Translations under genes and position numbers: made by a program
Part shown: positions 62,039 through 64,000 of the stretch, piece by piece
Position numbering within the stretch: the first letter of the stretch is position 1
How the letters are laid out: every line of letters begins with the position of its first letter
Source: GCA-002722245 sp038154685
GTDB lineage: Bacteria; Bacteroidota; Bacteroidia; Flavobacteriales_C; GCA-002722245
DNA length: 64,000 nt
Direction of reading: 5' to 3'
Assembly (NCBI GenBank): GCA_038154685.1
Contig: JAYPYW010000003.1
Location: 1-64,000, forward strand
The notes under the pieces: generated by a model
Seen by the model: the letters and a program-made list of their open reading frames with translations, nothing else
What the model was told of the DNA's origin: nothing
Database searches by the model: none

Positions 62039-63127
62039 TTATTCCGTAGATTGATAAAGATCGTTGAGTACTTTAGAATTTTCCCGAATCTCCTTTACAA
62101 CAACTCTTAACACACTATAAGCAGGGATGGCGATCATCATCCCAAGAATACCGTAAAGGTTTCCAGCAATTAGGATCACTAAAAAGATTTCCAAAGGATG
62201 TGCATTTACACTATTGGCATAGATAAGGGGTTGAAAAATGAAGTTGTCCATTAGTTGAGTAATAATCATAATTAATCCTGTATAACCAACTAGCGGTAAA
62301 AGTTCGGTTCCCCAGTCTAAAGTGTAGTTAGTGGTTACCACTACTATGGCACCAAAAATAATTCCTATTAAGGGACCAATGTAAGGGATTACGTTAATTG
62401 CTCCTGCGAATAATGCAATGATTAGGAAGTTTTCGATTCCAATAGCATATAATCCAATAGCATTGAGTGTAAATACTAATAAAACTTCAACGCAAATTCC
62501 AACGAAATAACGAGTTAGTTTTGATTTAACTTGCCCCAAAACATCGTCCGTTTCATCTCGGTATTCAAAAGGAATAACTGCGTATATGTTTTCGATGATA
62601 ACCTTTGAATCTTTTAAAAAGAAAAAAGTGATGAAGGTGACTGCGAAAAAAGAAATAAATAAGTTCCCAGTAAATGCTGTGATTGAATTTACCCAGCTGG
62701 AAATCGCAGAGACATTAATTAAAGAAGTTGCTTTATCTGTAAAATAATCTTGTAATGAAATTGGCTGATCAGTGAAGGTGTTCATCATGTTCTCAACTTC
62801 CTTAACAGGTTCTTGAACTGCTAGTAAAGCTTCATCAGGATCTATTTGAGCAATAACCTTTGCTTCTTTAGCAATAGCAGGGATAAATGTCATGATCAAC
62901 GTAAAAAGAATAGCATAGATACTTATCATGGAAACTAAAGCTGCAATACCTGAGTTGATTTTTAATTTACCAACGCGCAGTCTGTTAAGTCGACGGTACA
63001 ACGGACGAGCAATTAACGCAAAAACAGCTGAAATAGCGATGTAAGAAAGTACGCTTCTAAACACAAAGAAGGTAACAATTAGCAATCCCAATGTAAAAAC
63101 AGGAAGTATCCAATTCTTTTTAAGCAT
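62039..63127 (-). CDS. AI-2E family transporter-like membrane protein
   Basis: 362 residues, the standard length. About eight hydrophobic helices in the family pattern: three at the N-terminus, a soluble periplasmic region (residues 90-140), then the conserved GAINVIPYIGPLIGIIFGAI followed by VGYTGLIMIITQLMDNFIFQPLI. The family was named after TqsA, an exporter of the signal AI-2, but members also exchange Na+/H+ or have unknown cargo. No luxS is nearby. Substrate unknown. Confidence 0.87.
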   Translation of the reverse strand: MLKKNWILPVFTLGLLIVTFFVFRSVLSYIAISAVFALIARPLYRRLNRLRVGKLKINSGIAALVSMISIYAILFTLIMTFIPAIAKEAKVIAQIDPDEALLAVQEPVKEVENMMNTFTDQPISLQDYFTDKATSLINVSAISSWVNSITAFTGNLFISFFAVTFITFFFLKDSKVIIENIYAVIPFEYRDETDDVLGQVKSKLTRYFVGICVEVLLVFTLNAIGLYAIGIENFLIIALFAGAINVIPYIGPLIGIIFGAIVVVTTNYTLDWGTELLPLVGYTGLIMIITQLMDNFIFQPLIYANSVNAHPLEIFLVILIAGNLYGILGMMIAIPAYSVLRVVVKEIRENSKVLNDLYQSTE

Positions 63128-63219
63128 AGAACTAAAATATGTAAATGTTTAACAGAAGTTAACAGTTTACAAGGAAATACTGCTAACAATAATACGTTAA
63201 GTAGTTAAAGATCAGGTTT

Positions 63220-63390
63220 ATGAAAAAGAGAATTTTTAATATAAAAGATAAGTTGTTTTTAGCATTATTTGCAGTGAGTTGGACCGCTATTTCATATGGA
63301 ACTTACAAGGTAATTGGATTAAAAACAGGGAGTGATACAGTGAGTATTGTTAAGGTTATAAAAACAACTGTAGCGGATATTATTACTTGA
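63220..63390 (+). CDS. Small single-span membrane protein, 56 residues
   Basis: An unlisted short ORF: ATG 63220, stop TGA 63388-63390. A basic N-terminus (MKKRIFNIKDK) leads into one hydrophobic helix (LFLALFAVSWTAISYGTYKV), then a short soluble tail. Its stop overlaps that of the convergent esterase gene by 8 bases. It could be real, but support is only composition and position. Confidence 0.45.
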   Translation: MKKRIFNIKDKLFLALFAVSWTAISYGTYKVIGLKTGSDTVSIVKVIKTTVADIIT

Positions 63391-64000
63391 ATATGAACCT
63401 CCCAAGCTCTTCAGTTGTAAAGAAATGCGTTCCTTCATGAAAGGTTGGATTGTAATGAGGAGCTGAGTTAAAAAATTTCATCCAAATTTCAAGCGGCGCA
63501 AACTGATCATTTTTACCAACAAAAAATTCTGGGTTTTGCCGATTTAAAAAGCTTTCAGGATTTACAGCAATTTTTTCAGGAATATTTCCACTCCAAAAAA
63601 TCAATCGATTTGTTTTAAATTCCGATTCCTCAATCCACCTTGATGCTGTCATAGCACCCTGACTAAAAGCAAATACATTTACTTTTTTATTAGCTAAATC
63701 AAAGTTTTTGTAAACTTCATTTAAGTACGTGATCTGGTCGATTATCTCTAGTTTTCTGTCTTCCGAAGTCATCCAACTGGCACCCACTTTTCCAGTAATT
63801 CCTTTTTGATAGAACCTCGATAAACCCTCTGGGATAACAAAGCATTTCCCTTTTGAAAAAGGTTCAAAAGCTTCAAAGTAATCCTCAATATTTTGAGCGT
63901 AACCATGAAACATCAACCAAACTTCGTCGGCCGATTTTATGTCACCAAAAGTAAAAACTCGGGCATGTTTTTCAACTACTATGTTATTAGTGCTAAGCAT
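63383..64000 (-). CDS. Alpha/beta hydrolase, small carboxylesterase/phospholipase type
   Basis: 205 residues. The start codon is the last three bases of the window, so an upstream extension cannot be excluded. The nucleophile elbow is FSQGAM, the acid is Asp in GKNDQFAP and the base is His in HEGTHFFT. LMFHGYAQNIEDY is the oxyanion segment. The pattern fits the esterase_phd/carboxylesterase group. No signal peptide. Substrate unknown. Confidence 0.82.
   Translation of the reverse strand: MLSTNNIVVEKHARVFTFGDIKSADEVWLMFHGYAQNIEDYFEAFEPFSKGKCFVIPEGLSRFYQKGITGKVGASWMTSEDRKLEIIDQITYLNEVYKNFDLANKKVNVFAFSQGAMTASRWIEESEFKTNRLIFWSGNIPEKIAVNPESFLNRQNPEFFVGKNDQFAPLEIWMKFFNSAPHYNPTFHEGTHFFTTEELGRFIFK

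Overview
This window looks like a chromosomal stretch of a Bacteroidota bacterium, most likely of the order Flavobacteriales. The evidence is a complete type IX secretion / gliding-motor cluster (porP-gldK-gldL-gldM-gldN-gldO), a secreted protein with a T9SS C-terminal sorting domain, a long-form ispG, an unusually long secA, AT-rich DNA, almost no Shine-Dalgarno sequences, and repeated matches to the Bacteroidota -7 promoter element TAnnTTTG. Most of the window is core genome. I saw no prophage, insertion sequence, CRISPR array, tRNA or rRNA.

Layout. 1-2.2 kb: end of a membrane protein (possibly a glycosyltransferase) and an MBOAT O-acyltransferase. 2.8-6.4 kb: eukaryote-like class Ia ribonucleotide reductase, nrdB then nrdA. 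6.5-8.6 kb: an acidic lipoprotein and the lipid-transport pair mlaE-mlaF. 8.7-12.1 kb: cysteine desulfurase, a conserved helical protein and a T9SS cargo protein. 12.2-17.0 kb: ispG, a B12-binding radical SAM protein and an omega-amidase-like nitrilase. 17.1-26.4 kb (minus strand): an envelope block of two Skp/OmpH chaperones, bamA, uppS, two DUF6089-like proteins, nadK, a second BamA-like protein and a CBS protein. 26.5-35.7 kb (plus strand): pdxJ, a hydrolase, a DPM1-like glycosyltransferase, pyrC, lepA and secA.

36.1-45.0 kb (minus strand) carries a syntenic run: manC, coaX, an outer-membrane protein, a TPR protein, lptC, a 64-residue membrane protein, a CNNM/CorC protein and a PpiD/SurA-like isomerase. 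45.1-47.6 kb: a 42-residue lipoprotein, a SprT-like metalloprotease, an aldo/keto reductase and murI. 47.7-50.3 kb: a secreted SIMPL-like protein and glyS. 50.5-57.7 kb: the T9SS motor cluster. 57.8-61.9 kb: a dinB-dnaE polymerase pair behind two matching palindromic operators. The end holds an AI-2E family membrane protein, a tiny membrane protein and a small esterase.

The assembly has visible flaws. There are five 10-N gaps, at least one of them a failed join of overlapping contig ends inside porP. glyS is frameshifted, and an outer-membrane protein gene has one in-frame stop. Intergenic regions hold several dyad repeat families, often around terminators or next to promoters. The items I would follow up first are a putative stand-alone structured RNA at about 35.91-36.04 kb with its own promoter and terminator, and the paired operators upstream of dinB. 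I did not find a clearly new multi-gene system.
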